DNA of 11,917 nt, taken from positions 1 through 11,917 of the forward strand of contig JAIFMT010000152.1 of NCBI GenBank assembly GCA_020048295.1, written 5' to 3'. This DNA is from Rhodoferax sp. (GTDB lineage Bacteria > Pseudomonadota > Gammaproteobacteria > Burkholderiales > Burkholderiaceae). A program made the position numbers and the translations under genes. Below the pieces are notes generated by a model. It had not been told where the DNA came from. It did not search any database and saw nothing but the letters and a program-made list of their open reading frames with translations. Below are positions 1 to 6,914 of the stretch, piece after piece; position 1 is the stretch's first letter, and each line of letters opens with the position of its first letter.

Positions 1-719
1 ACGACTCGTTTTGCATCGAAGAAGGCCTGCACATCGCCCGCAAACTGCTGGTCGATCTGAACGACATGGGCTTGCCCTGCGGCACCGAGGCCCTTGACCC
101 GATCACCCCGCAGTACCTGGGCGACCTGATTGCCTGGAGCGCGATTGGCGCGCGCACCACCGAGAGCCAGACGCACCGCGAAATGGCCAGCGGCCTGTCA
201 AGCCCGGTGGGCTTCAAGAATGGCACCGACGGTGACCTGGGCGTGGCTCTCAACGCCATGCTGTCGGCAGCGCAGCCGCACGCCTTTTTGGGCATCAATG
301 GCGAAGGCCAGGTGGCGCTCACACAAACCCGTGGCAACGCGTATGGTCACCTGATTCTGCGCGGTGGTGCCAATCCCAATTACGACTCGGTGGCGGTGGC
401 ACAAGCCGAGGCGGAATTGCTGGCCGCCAAACTGCCGGCCAACATCGTGGTGGACTGCAGCCACGCCAATTCGCGCAAAAACCACGCGCTGCAAAGCCTG
501 GTGCTCAAAGATGTGGTGGGGCAAATTGTGGATGGCAACCGCGCCATCAAGGGCGTGATGCTGGAGTCCAACCTGTTCGAGGGCAACCAGAAGCTGGGCA
601 ACCCGAAAAACTTGAAATACGGCGTCTCGATCACCGATGCCTGCCTGGGCTGGGAAGCCACCGCCGCCGGCTTGCGTGAGGCGGCGCAGCGGCTGCGGGC
701 GGTCACCCGCACGCCATAA
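1..719 (+). CDS. aroF: 3-deoxy-7-phosphoheptulonate (DAHP) synthase, class I, Tyr-type; 5' end missing
   Basis: Catalyses the first shikimate-pathway step: phosphoenolpyruvate plus erythrose 4-phosphate gives DAHP, in the cytoplasm. The reading frame is open from base 3 and gives 238 residues before TAA. Family enzymes have about 350 residues, so roughly the first 115 lie outside the window. Visible family blocks are GARTTESQTHREMASGLS (substrate arginine), PVGFKNGTDG (catalytic-site lysine), DCSHANSRK (metal histidine), ESNLFEGNQ (metal glutamate) and SITDACLGWE (metal aspartate). Compared from memory with the E. coli isozymes, ATEALDP-like, WSAIGARTTESQTHREMASG, AAQPH, VDCSH and DGNR follow AroF (tyrosine-inhibited) more than AroG, so I infer an AroF-type enzyme. 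Effector specificity cannot be settled because the N-terminal part of the effector site is missing; databases may label it aroG. It converges on the next gene with 5 bp between stop codons. Confidence 0.95.
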   Translation, partial: DSFCIEEGLHIARKLLVDLNDMGLPCGTEALDPITPQYLGDLIAWSAIGARTTESQTHREMASGLSSPVGFKNGTDGDLGVALNAMLSAAQPHAFLGINGEGQVALTQTRGNAYGHLILRGGANPNYDSVAVAQAEAELLAAKLPANIVVDCSHANSRKNHALQSLVLKDVVGQIVDGNRAIKGVMLESNLFEGNQKLGNPKNLKYGVSITDACLGWEATAAGLREAAQRLRAVTRTP

Positions 720-724
720 AGCCA

Positions 725-3709
725 TCAACACACCCGATTTCGACCCGAATTTTTGGCCCGGTAAAGCGCTGCGTCGGCTTGCCCCAGCAGGCCTTGTGCC
801 GATGTGGTAGCCGAAGGGATGCAAGATGCCACGCCCAGGCTGATGGTCACCACCGAACTGACCGGCGAGGTGGGGTGCGGCAATGCCAGCGCTTCACAAG
901 CAGCGCGCAAGCCCTCGGCCATGGCCATGGCTTCGGCATGGTTGGCCCCGGGCATCAGAAAGACCATTTCCTCGCCCCCGTAACGGGCAGCCAGGTCGCC
1001 CGCGCGTCCCGCCGAATGCAAGAACACAGCAGCGACGGCTGCCAGACAATGGTCGCCTTGCGGGTGACCGAGCGCATCGTTGTACAGCTTGAAATTGTCA
1101 ATATCGGCCATCACCAGGGCCAGGTCGTTCTGGGAACGGCTGGCGCGACGCCATTCCTCATCCAGCGCGTCATCAAAGCGTCGTCGGTTGGCCAGGCCGG
1201 TCAGGGCATCCACAAACGACAGCCGCGACAGGCGCTCGTTGGCCAGCTTCAGCTCCTCGGTACGCTGTGCCACCAGCAGCTCCATTTCGGCGTGCCGGGC
1301 CCGCAGGCTGCGGGTGCGCAGCCGGAACAGGGTCACCGTGGCCAGCGCCGCCATCAGACACGCTGCGACGATGAACCACAGGGTTTGATAAAAGTAGGGT
1401 TCAACGATGATGGCCAGTCCAGCGTCTGGCTGGCTCCAATGCTGGCCGTCCACGGAGGCGGCCACCTGGAAAAGGTAGCTGCCATGCGGCAAGGCTGGGA
1501 AGGTAACTTCACGGTCTGCGCCGGCATCGACCCACTGCGGCGTGAGGCCGACCAGTTGGTAGCGAAACCGGGCACTCTCGGCCTGGCGCAACGTCATCGC
1601 GGTATAACGAAGGGTCAAGGGCACAGCACCCGGCGGCAGCGTCACCTGAGTGCGCGCAGGGCCGCTGACACCGTTGAGCACCACAGTCTCCAGACGCGCC
1701 AACGGCGGCTTGCCTGTGTTGGGCAGATGCTGGGGGTCCACAATCACCAGCCCTTTGTTGGTTGGCAGCCAAAGCTTGCCAGCTCGGTCAATCGCCCCCG
1801 CCGGCTTGACACCGCCAGAAAACAGCGTGCTGCGCAGCGCATCACCCGGTCCGAAAGCCAGTGCGCTGATCTTGCTTTGGCGCCGCTCGGCGAAATCCAC
1901 CAACTCAGAGCGCGCCACCCGGTAAAAACCCCGATTACTGCTCATCCAGAGGTAGCCAGCGCTGTCTTCCAGAAGCGTTTGAACCATGCCATCGCCCAAC
2001 CCGTCGGCCGGTCGAATGCTCACCAACTGGCCGTTGCGCAGACGGTTCATGCCCTCGCCGTTGCTGCCAATCCACAGGTTGGCATCCGCATCTTCATACA
2101 GCGCCGTGATCCAGTTCGACACCAGACCGTCCGCCGTTGTCAAGGTGGCAAATGAGCCGTCGCGATAGCGAAACAGGCCTTGCCCGGAGGTGCCAAACCA
2201 CAGCGTGCCGCTGCGGTCTTCCAGGATGACGGAAGTGACATCGCGCGGCGCACCGGCCTCGCGCACGGCATCAAAGCCTTGCCCATCAAACCGCGCCAGC
2301 CCCGACTGGGTACCGGCCCACACCACACCCTTGCTATCTTGGTACATCGCCCGGATATCGGGTGTCGGCAGCCCTTGAAGCACACCATAGGTTTGTATCT
2401 GCCCCTGGCGCAGGCGTGCAATGCCACCGGTATAGCTGCCAACCCACAGCGCGCCCTCCCGATCCTCCAGCAGGCTGGAGAGTTCGTCACTCGGTAGGCC
2501 GTCCTTGTGGCGCAGGGTGGTGATGTGGCCGGCTTCAATGCGGTTGAGTCCGCCACCGGCAGTTGCCACCCAGGTCACCCCATTGTGGTCATGGAGAACC
2601 GAGCGAACGTTGTCGTGGGAAAGCCCCTCGGGCGTGCCCAAAGCCTCAAAGTTGCGCTGGCTCAGCCGGTTCAAGCCGCCGACCCAGGTGCCAACCCAGA
2701 CACTGCCCTCACGGTCGGCCAGGATCGACCAAATCTGGTCACCGGCGAGCCCGCCCGCCGCCGCCATTGAACTGAACCTGCCCTGGTGCATGCGGCTGAC
2801 ACCGGCGCCCCAGGTGCCAATCCACAACGCGCCTTGCGCATCGAAGCTCAGCGAGGTGAGTTGATCGGTGGGCAGCCCGTCGGCCACGGTGTAGGTTGTG
2901 ATCTGGCCATGGTGAACATGCGCCAGGCCACCGCCAGCGGTGGCCGCCCAGACGCTACCGTCCGGGTCAGCCAGCACACAGCGCACTTGCAGATGAGGAA
3001 ATCCGTTGCTTGGATCCAGCACCTGGAAGCGTCCTGCAGCAAACGACACCAGACCACCGCCCGAGGTGGCGATCCACAGCACCCCGGCACGGTCAAAGGC
3101 CAGCGAGCGCAAGCGGTTGGTGGGCAGACCATCGGCTTGCTGATACAGCTTGGCAATGCCTTTGTCCCAACGCACCAGGCCATTTTCGGTCGCTGCCCAA
3201 ACCGCACCGTCAGGTGCCTGGGCGAACGCATAGACGCGCTGCCCAGCCGTTACCTCGCTGGAAAAGGCAGGCTCAAAGATGCCGTTGCGATACCGCACCG
3301 CACCTTTACCATGGGCAATCCAGAGAGTCTGCTCCGTGTCCTCCATGAAGCCAAAAACGGGCTGACTGGAAACACCGGGTGCCTCAGCCGCATCAAAGGT
3401 GGTGAAGCGCCGCCCGTCAAACCGGGCCAGTCCGCCCGCCGTTCCGACCCAAAGATAGCCATCGCGGGTTTGGTACAGCGCATGCACCAGGTCCATCGGC
3501 AGCCCCTGTTCGGTCTGCCAGCGGTCCACCTTGTATTGGGTCAGCGCTTTGGCTGCGTCCACCGCGAAAGCCGATGCCATTGACAGGAAACACGCCAGGA
3601 ACAGCAGTAGCTTTGCCAACAGCACACTGCCGCGCTGGCCGATGCGGCTGGCGCGCTTCGTTTCAGGGCGAGTCCGATGTGTGCGGCAAGGCATGCGCCC
3701 ATTGTCCAC
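725..3709 (-). CDS. Membrane diguanylate cyclase with two-component-regulator-type double propeller sensor (Reg_prop x14, Y_Y_Y, TM, GGDEF)
   Basis: Predicted to make cyclic di-GMP from two GTP in response to a periplasmic signal; 994 residues. Order of parts: a basic N-terminus and hydrophobic signal segment (about 28-48, possible cleavage after AFA); 14 propeller motifs of the type DGxLWVGTxxGGLxRF starting near residues 83, 126, 168, 207, 250, 292, 334, 376, 418, 460, 500, 542, 584 and 642; a Y_Y_Y-like domain (about 688-770); one membrane helix (773-796); a short coiled coil (797-830); GGDEF domain (831-994). The active loop is GGEEM (911-915) instead of GGEEF. DALTGLANRRRF and the DIDNFK metal site are intact. 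An RxxD inhibitory site (902-905, RAGD) stands five residues before the loop, so product inhibition is likely. The start given is a GTG without a clear ribosome site. An ATG at 3694 or a GTG at 3625 would also keep the signal segment, so the start is uncertain. The ligand is unknown. Confidence 0.93.
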   Translation of the reverse strand: MDNGRMPCRTHRTRPETKRASRIGQRGSVLLAKLLLFLACFLSMASAFAVDAAKALTQYKVDRWQTEQGLPMDLVHALYQTRDGYLWVGTAGGLARFDGRRFTTFDAAEAPGVSSQPVFGFMEDTEQTLWIAHGKGAVRYRNGIFEPAFSSEVTAGQRVYAFAQAPDGAVWAATENGLVRWDKGIAKLYQQADGLPTNRLRSLAFDRAGVLWIATSGGGLVSFAAGRFQVLDPSNGFPHLQVRCVLADPDGSVWAATAGGGLAHVHHGQITTYTVADGLPTDQLTSLSFDAQGALWIGTWGAGVSRMHQGRFSSMAAAGGLAGDQIWSILADREGSVWVGTWVGGLNRLSQRNFEALGTPEGLSHDNVRSVLHDHNGVTWVATAGGGLNRIEAGHITTLRHKDGLPSDELSSLLEDREGALWVGSYTGGIARLRQGQIQTYGVLQGLPTPDIRAMYQDSKGVVWAGTQSGLARFDGQGFDAVREAGAPRDVTSVILEDRSGTLWFGTSGQGLFRYRDGSFATLTTADGLVSNWITALYEDADANLWIGSNGEGMNRLRNGQLVSIRPADGLGDGMVQTLLEDSAGYLWMSSNRGFYRVARSELVDFAERRQSKISALAFGPGDALRSTLFSGGVKPAGAIDRAGKLWLPTNKGLVIVDPQHLPNTGKPPLARLETVVLNGVSGPARTQVTLPPGAVPLTLRYTAMTLRQAESARFRYQLVGLTPQWVDAGADREVTFPALPHGSYLFQVAASVDGQHWSQPDAGLAIIVEPYFYQTLWFIVAACLMAALATVTLFRLRTRSLRARHAEMELLVAQRTEELKLANERLSRLSFVDALTGLANRRRFDDALDEEWRRASRSQNDLALVMADIDNFKLYNDALGHPQGDHCLAAVAAVFLHSAGRAGDLAARYGGEEMVFLMPGANHAEAMAMAEGLRAACEALALPHPTSPVSSVVTISLGVASCIPSATTSAQGLLGQADAALYRAKNSGRNRVC

Positions 3710-3740
3710 GCAAATGATATTGAAGCAACAGCCAGCGCCA

Positions 3741-3788
3741 GCGGGTAACTCAGTCCCTCAGGTTGCGCGCCAGCGCACGCCTACCCGC
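3741..3788. repeat. Inverted repeat in the 92-bp gap between gpx and the diguanylate cyclase gene
   Basis: GCGGGTA (3741-3747) pairs with TACCCGC (3782-3788), and the 34-base loop holds a smaller hairpin, TGCGC-GCCA-GCGCA (3764-3777). It lies just 3' of the glutathione peroxidase stop and about 32 bp before the GTG start of the cyclase. It could fold in RNA as an intergenic structure or a weak attenuator between the two genes. No U-tract follows, so it is not a classic terminator. Function is a guess. Confidence 0.3.
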
Positions 3789-3801
3789 GGCAAAATCCGC
3801 G

Positions 3802-4287
3802 TCAAACGGCCAGCGCGGCCTCAATGTCGGCGGCCAGACTCTTGGGCGTGTCGGTGGGGGCGTAGCGCTTGAGCACCGCGCCGTCCTTGCCCACCAGAAA
3901 CTTGGTGAAATTCCACTTGATCGACTTGCTGCCCAGCAAGCCCGGTGCCTCGGCGCTCAGCCACTGGTACAGCGGGTGCGCCTGGGCACCATTGACTTCG
4001 ATCTTGCTCATCATTGGAAAAGTCACGCCATAGTTCAGCTGGCAAAAGCTGGCAATTTCGTCATTGCTGCCGGCATCTTGCGCGCCAAACTGGTTGCACG
4101 GAAAACCCAGCAGCACCAGCCCTTTGGGCGCATAGGTTTCGTGCAGTTGCTCCAGCCCGGCAAATTGCGGCGTGAAGCCACAGGCGCTGGCAGTGTTGAC
4201 GATCAGCAGCACCCGGCCACTGAACTGTTTCAGCGCCACCGGTTTGCCGTCGATGGACAGCGCTTCAAAGTCATAAACGGTGGTCAT
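3802..4287 (-). CDS. Glutathione peroxidase family protein (thiol peroxidase, Cys-type)
   Basis: Reduces hydrogen peroxide or organic hydroperoxides in the cytoplasm; 161 residues, the usual length for the bacterial/yeast Gpx group. The peroxidatic cysteine is C36 in NTASACGFTPQ. FPCNQFG holds C64. C82 in SFCQLNYGV matches the resolving cysteine of thioredoxin-dependent Gpx enzymes, so thioredoxin is a more likely reductant than glutathione (family knowledge, not tested). W125 and N126 in KWNFTKFLV complete the catalytic site. The start is supported by GAAAGG (4294-4299 on the minus strand), six bases before the ATG. There is no signal peptide. The gene sits 90 bp downstream of lplT and 92 bp upstream of the cyclase gene on the same strand; co-transcription is possible but not shown. 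Two dyads lie just upstream. Confidence 0.95.
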   Translation of the reverse strand: MTTVYDFEALSIDGKPVALKQFSGRVLLIVNTASACGFTPQFAGLEQLHETYAPKGLVLLGFPCNQFGAQDAGSNDEIASFCQLNYGVTFPMMSKIEVNGAQAHPLYQWLSAEAPGLLGSKSIKWNFTKFLVGKDGAVLKRYAPTDTPKSLAADIEAALAV

Positions 4288-4311
4288 GGTTTGCCTTTCA
4301 AGGTGAGGTCA

Positions 4312-4337
4312 AGGCCGCGCGGCCTGAATGGCATTCA
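4312..4337. promoter_or_regulatory. Two abutting dyads upstream of the glutathione peroxidase gene
   Basis: AGGCCGCGCGGCCT (4312-4325) is a perfect 14-bp palindrome. It shares its last base with a second dyad, TGAATG-G-CATTCA (4325-4337). They lie 24 to 50 bp upstream of the gpx ATG and about 40 bp past the lplT stop. The sites could bind a regulator or form an RNA stem between the genes. There is no T-run for a terminator, and no regulator motif that I can name. What is seen is only the symmetry. Confidence 0.3.
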
Positions 4338-4377
4338 ATGTAGGCGGTCTGCGATTGCCCTGCTGGCGGCAGTGGCA

Positions 4378-5661
4378 TCAACCGTGCGCCTTGTCATTGC
4401 GGGCAATCGCCAGCAAACGGCTCACTTCGGTTCCATGTTCGCGGCAATTGCGGGCGTGCCAGCGCTTGATGACGTACATGAAGCAGGCAATCACCAGGCC
4501 AAACAGCGTAATGGCCCCAAAGGTGGGCAGCCCCAGCCCGGTGGACAGGCTGTAGAGCCCGCCCAGCACCAGAATGCAGGCCTGTTCGTTGAAGTTTTGT
4601 ACCGCTATCGAGCGCCCGGCCCCCATCAGGTTGTGCCCGCGGTGCTGTAGCAGCGCATTCATGGGCACCACCAAAAAACCGCCCAGGGCACCCAGCAAGA
4701 TCAGAAATGGGGCGGCCACCCAGACGTTGTTGATGAAAATCAACAAAATGATCAGCAGCCCCATGCCAATGCCCAGCGTGATGACGCGCGGCCCGTCTTC
4801 CAGGCGCATGCGCATTGAGGCCACCACGGCACCTGCGGCCATGCCGATGGCCACCACCCCTTGCAGGGCCGAGGCCTGCGTCACGCTGTAGCCCAGCGCA
4901 GCGGCAGCCCAGGCCAGCACAATAAAGCGCAAATTGCCCGCCACGCCCCAGATCAGCGTGGTGGCTGCCAGCGAGATTTGCCCCAGCTTGTCGCGCCACA
5001 GGCGCACATTGCACGACCAGAAATCGGGCATCAGCGAGCCCAGGTGCCTGGGCAGCGGGCGCATCAACACGCCGGTCTGCGGAATATGGGTGTTGAACCA
5101 GGCCGCCAGCAGATAGACAAAGATCAGCACCGCAATGGCGGCCTCGGGCGGCGTATCAACACTGGTGATGATGAACGGCAAATCAAACGACAGCAGCCGT
5201 GGTGCCACGATGGGGCCGACCAGCTGACCGCCCAGCAGCACCCCAAGAATGATCGAACCGATGGTGAGTCCCTCAATCCAGCCATTGGCCTTGACCAGCT
5301 GCGAGGCCGGCAACAGCTCGGTCAGGATGCCGTACTTGGCCGGCGAATACGCTGCAGCCCCCAGCCCCACCACCGCATAAGCCATCAGCGGGTGGCTGCC
5401 AAACAGCATCATCAGGCAGCCCGCCACCTTGATGAAGTTGCTGATCAGCATCACCCGCCCCTTGGGTCTGGAGTCGGCAAACGCCCCGACAAACGGGGCC
5501 AGCACCACATAAAACAGGGCAAACATGGGCACCAGTGCCGCCTGCTGCCATTGCGGGGCCTGATGACTGCGCAGCAGCTGCACGGCAGCCACAAACAAGG
5601 CGTTATCGGCCAGCGAGCTGAAAAACTGCGCAGCCATGATGGTGTAGAAACCGCGTTTCAT
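4378..5661 (-). CDS. lplT: Lysophospholipid transporter LplT (MFS)
   Basis: Inner-membrane major-facilitator protein that flips lysophospholipids from the outer to the inner leaflet for re-acylation. From the ATG at 5661 it has 427 residues (E. coli LplT has 397) and is hydrophobic throughout, with about 11-12 membrane helices. Family blocks seen: AQFFSSLADNALF near the N-terminus (about 11-23), DSRPKGRVM after helix 2 (63-71), GAAAYSPAKYGIL (101-113) and VVPMNALLQHRG (331-342). A loop around 150-173 (APRLLSFDLP and following) looks longer than in E. coli, and the tail after the last helix is polar. The same frame extends to a TTG at 5715, but the ATG fits the family start (MKxxxxxAQF) better. 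There is no strong ribosome site: AAGG lies about 13 bases before the ATG. In E. coli lplT is paired with aas; no acyltransferase gene is present here. Confidence 0.93.
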   Translation of the reverse strand: MKRGFYTIMAAQFFSSLADNALFVAAVQLLRSHQAPQWQQAALVPMFALFYVVLAPFVGAFADSRPKGRVMLISNFIKVAGCLMMLFGSHPLMAYAVVGLGAAAYSPAKYGILTELLPASQLVKANGWIEGLTIGSIILGVLLGGQLVGPIVAPRLLSFDLPFIITSVDTPPEAAIAVLIFVYLLAAWFNTHIPQTGVLMRPLPRHLGSLMPDFWSCNVRLWRDKLGQISLAATTLIWGVAGNLRFIVLAWAAAALGYSVTQASALQGVVAIGMAAGAVVASMRMRLEDGPRVITLGIGMGLLIILLIFINNVWVAAPFLILLGALGGFLVVPMNALLQHRGHNLMGAGRSIAVQNFNEQACILVLGGLYSLSTGLGLPTFGAITLFGLVIACFMYVIKRWHARNCREHGTEVSRLLAIARNDKAHG

Positions 5662-5783
5662 GTGTTGTGAGGGTACCTTGACCGATGCGGCCCGGCGGGT
5701 TTGATGTGTCTCCAAGCGTGGGCAGGGTTATAGCACGCCCGGGCGGTGTCAAAATTGCCCCTCTTGCCAACCCAGACTCCGCC
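5662..5783. promoter_or_regulatory. Divergent lplT/alr intergenic region
   Basis: These 122 bp separate the two start codons and must hold promoters for both directions. On the plus strand TTGATG (5701-5706) and TATAGC (5729-5734) resemble sigma-70 boxes, but the 22-base spacing is too long for a confident call. No Shine-Dalgarno sequence is visible before the alr ATG. Long frames read into the region from both sides (TTG at 5715 for lplT, an upstream ATG at 5685 for alr), but conserved N-termini argue for the inner starts. Confidence 0.4.
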
Positions 5784-6914
5784 ATGCCCCGTCCGATTCT
5801 TGCCACCATTCACCCTGCTGCACTGCAACACAACCTGAACCGTGCACGCCAGAGCGCGCCCGATGCCCGCGTCTGGGCGGTGGTCAAGGCCAACGCCTAC
5901 GGGCACGGCATTGAGCGGGTTTTTGAAGGCTTGCGCAGTGCCGATGGTTTTGCCCTGCTCGACCTCAACGAGGCCGAGCGGGTGCGCAACTTGGGCTGGC
6001 GCGGGCCCATCTTGCTGCTTGAGGGCGTGTTTGAGCCACGCGATCTGGAACTGTGCTCGCGGCTGGACCTGTGGCACACGGTGCATTGCGACGAGCAGAT
6101 CGACATGCTGGCGGCGCACAAGACCCATGTCGGGCAGCGCGTGTTTCTCAAGATGAACTCGGGCATGAACCGGCTGGGTTTCACGCCCGCGCGCTACCGC
6201 AGTGCCTGGACACGCCTGAACGCGCTGGCGCAGGTCGATGAGATTTCGCTGATGTCGCACTTCAGCGATGCCGATGCCGATGACACCCACCGTCTTCGCC
6301 AACAACTGCAGGTGTTTGACGAAGCCACGCGCGATCTGCCGGGTGAGCGATCCTTAAGCAACAGCGCCGCCACCTTGCGCTACAGCCCTGGCGGTGCTGG
6401 CCACGCCAGCGTCAGCGCGGCCAGCGACTGGATTCGCCCTGGCATCGTGCTGTATGGCAGTGCCCCCGACTTTCCCGCAGCCAGCAGCGCTGACTGGGGC
6501 TTGCAGCCCAGCATGACATTAACATCGAAAATAATAGCTACTCAGGCAATCAACACGGGAGATAGCGTCGGATATGGCTCGACATTTGTGGCTGACAAGC
6601 CAACCCTGGTGGGGGTGGTGGCATGCGGCTACGCCGACGGCTACCCACGTAGTTGCCCCACCGGTACGCCGGTGCTGGTAGCGGGTGTACGCACCCGGCT
6701 GATCGGGCGTGTCAGCATGGACATGATCACCGTGGATCTGACACCGCTGGTGGATGCCGGTGTGTCCGTTGGCTTTGGCAGCGAAGTCACGCTGTGGGGC
6801 CGCACCAGCAATGGCACGGTGTTGCCAATCGACGAGGTGGCACACGCTGCGGGCACGCTGGGCTACGAGCTGATGTGCGCGCTGGCGCAGCGCGTGCCGG
6901 TGGTGATGGACTGA
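5784..6914 (+). CDS. alr: Alanine racemase
   Basis: PLP enzyme that interconverts L- and D-alanine, supplying D-alanine for peptidoglycan; cytoplasmic, 376 residues. The PLP lysine is K35 in [10 protein letters not shown]. The second catalytic base is Y264 in SVGYGSTF. R130 (GMNRLGF), R218 ([10 protein letters not shown]) and the GRVSMDM block (308-314) are the expected active-site elements. The start at 5784 gives the usual N-terminus [10 protein letters not shown]; the in-frame ATG at 5685 would add 33 atypical residues. The stop overlaps the next ATG by one base (TGATG), so the downstream gene is probably translationally coupled. About 6520-6600 is AT-rich, with two consecutive ATA codons, and resembles the repeat at 8293-8343, yet the encoded [19 protein letters not shown] fits a normal Alr. 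Only one alr gene is seen, so alr versus dadX cannot be decided by context, but no dadA lies beside it. Confidence 0.96.
   Translation: MPRPILATIHPAALQHNLNRARQSAPDARVWAVVKANAYGHGIERVFEGLRSADGFALLDLNEAERVRNLGWRGPILLLEGVFEPRDLELCSRLDLWHTVHCDEQIDMLAAHKTHVGQRVFLKMNSGMNRLGFTPARYRSAWTRLNALAQVDEISLMSHFSDADADDTHRLRQQLQVFDEATRDLPGERSLSNSAATLRYSPGGAGHASVSAASDWIRPGIVLYGSAPDFPAASSADWGLQPSMTLTSKIIATQAINTGDSVGYGSTFVADKPTLVGVVACGYADGYPRSCPTGTPVLVAGVRTRLIGRVSMDMITVDLTPLVDAGVSVGFGSEVTLWGRTSNGTVLPIDEVAHAAGTLGYELMCALAQRVPVVMD
6526..6553 (+). repeat. Repeat-like AT-rich segment inside alr
   Basis: These 28 bases match the reverse complement of 8315-8342 at 21 of 28 positions without gaps, including an exact TAGCT and an exact 8-base GCAATCAA. 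Composition is clearly more AT-rich than the flanking alr sequence. The stretch is translated in frame ([10 protein letters not shown]) and adds no length to the protein. It may be a diverged copy of the same dispersed element, recruited as coding sequence, or a chance likeness. Confidence 0.4.

Noticed and set aside
198..824. 208-codon minus-strand frame antisense to the DAHP synthase gene
   Set aside because: Lies opposite a clear enzyme gene in GC-rich DNA, where long antisense frames are common. No family resemblance and no ribosome site.
779..2155. 458-codon plus-strand frame antisense to the diguanylate cyclase gene
   Set aside because: Mirror frame of a well-supported gene; its protein is rich in Q, H, R and A with no recognisable domain.
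3741..3788. Terminator of the lplT-gpx unit
   Set aside because: The long loop and lack of a U-tract do not fit; kept only as an inverted repeat.
5701..5734. Sigma-70 promoter TTGATG / TATAGC for alr
   Set aside because: The 22-base spacer is too long for a confident promoter.
5685..5783. N-terminal extension of alr from an upstream ATG
   Set aside because: The 33 added residues are not typical of alanine racemase, and the ATG at 5784 gives the standard N-terminus.
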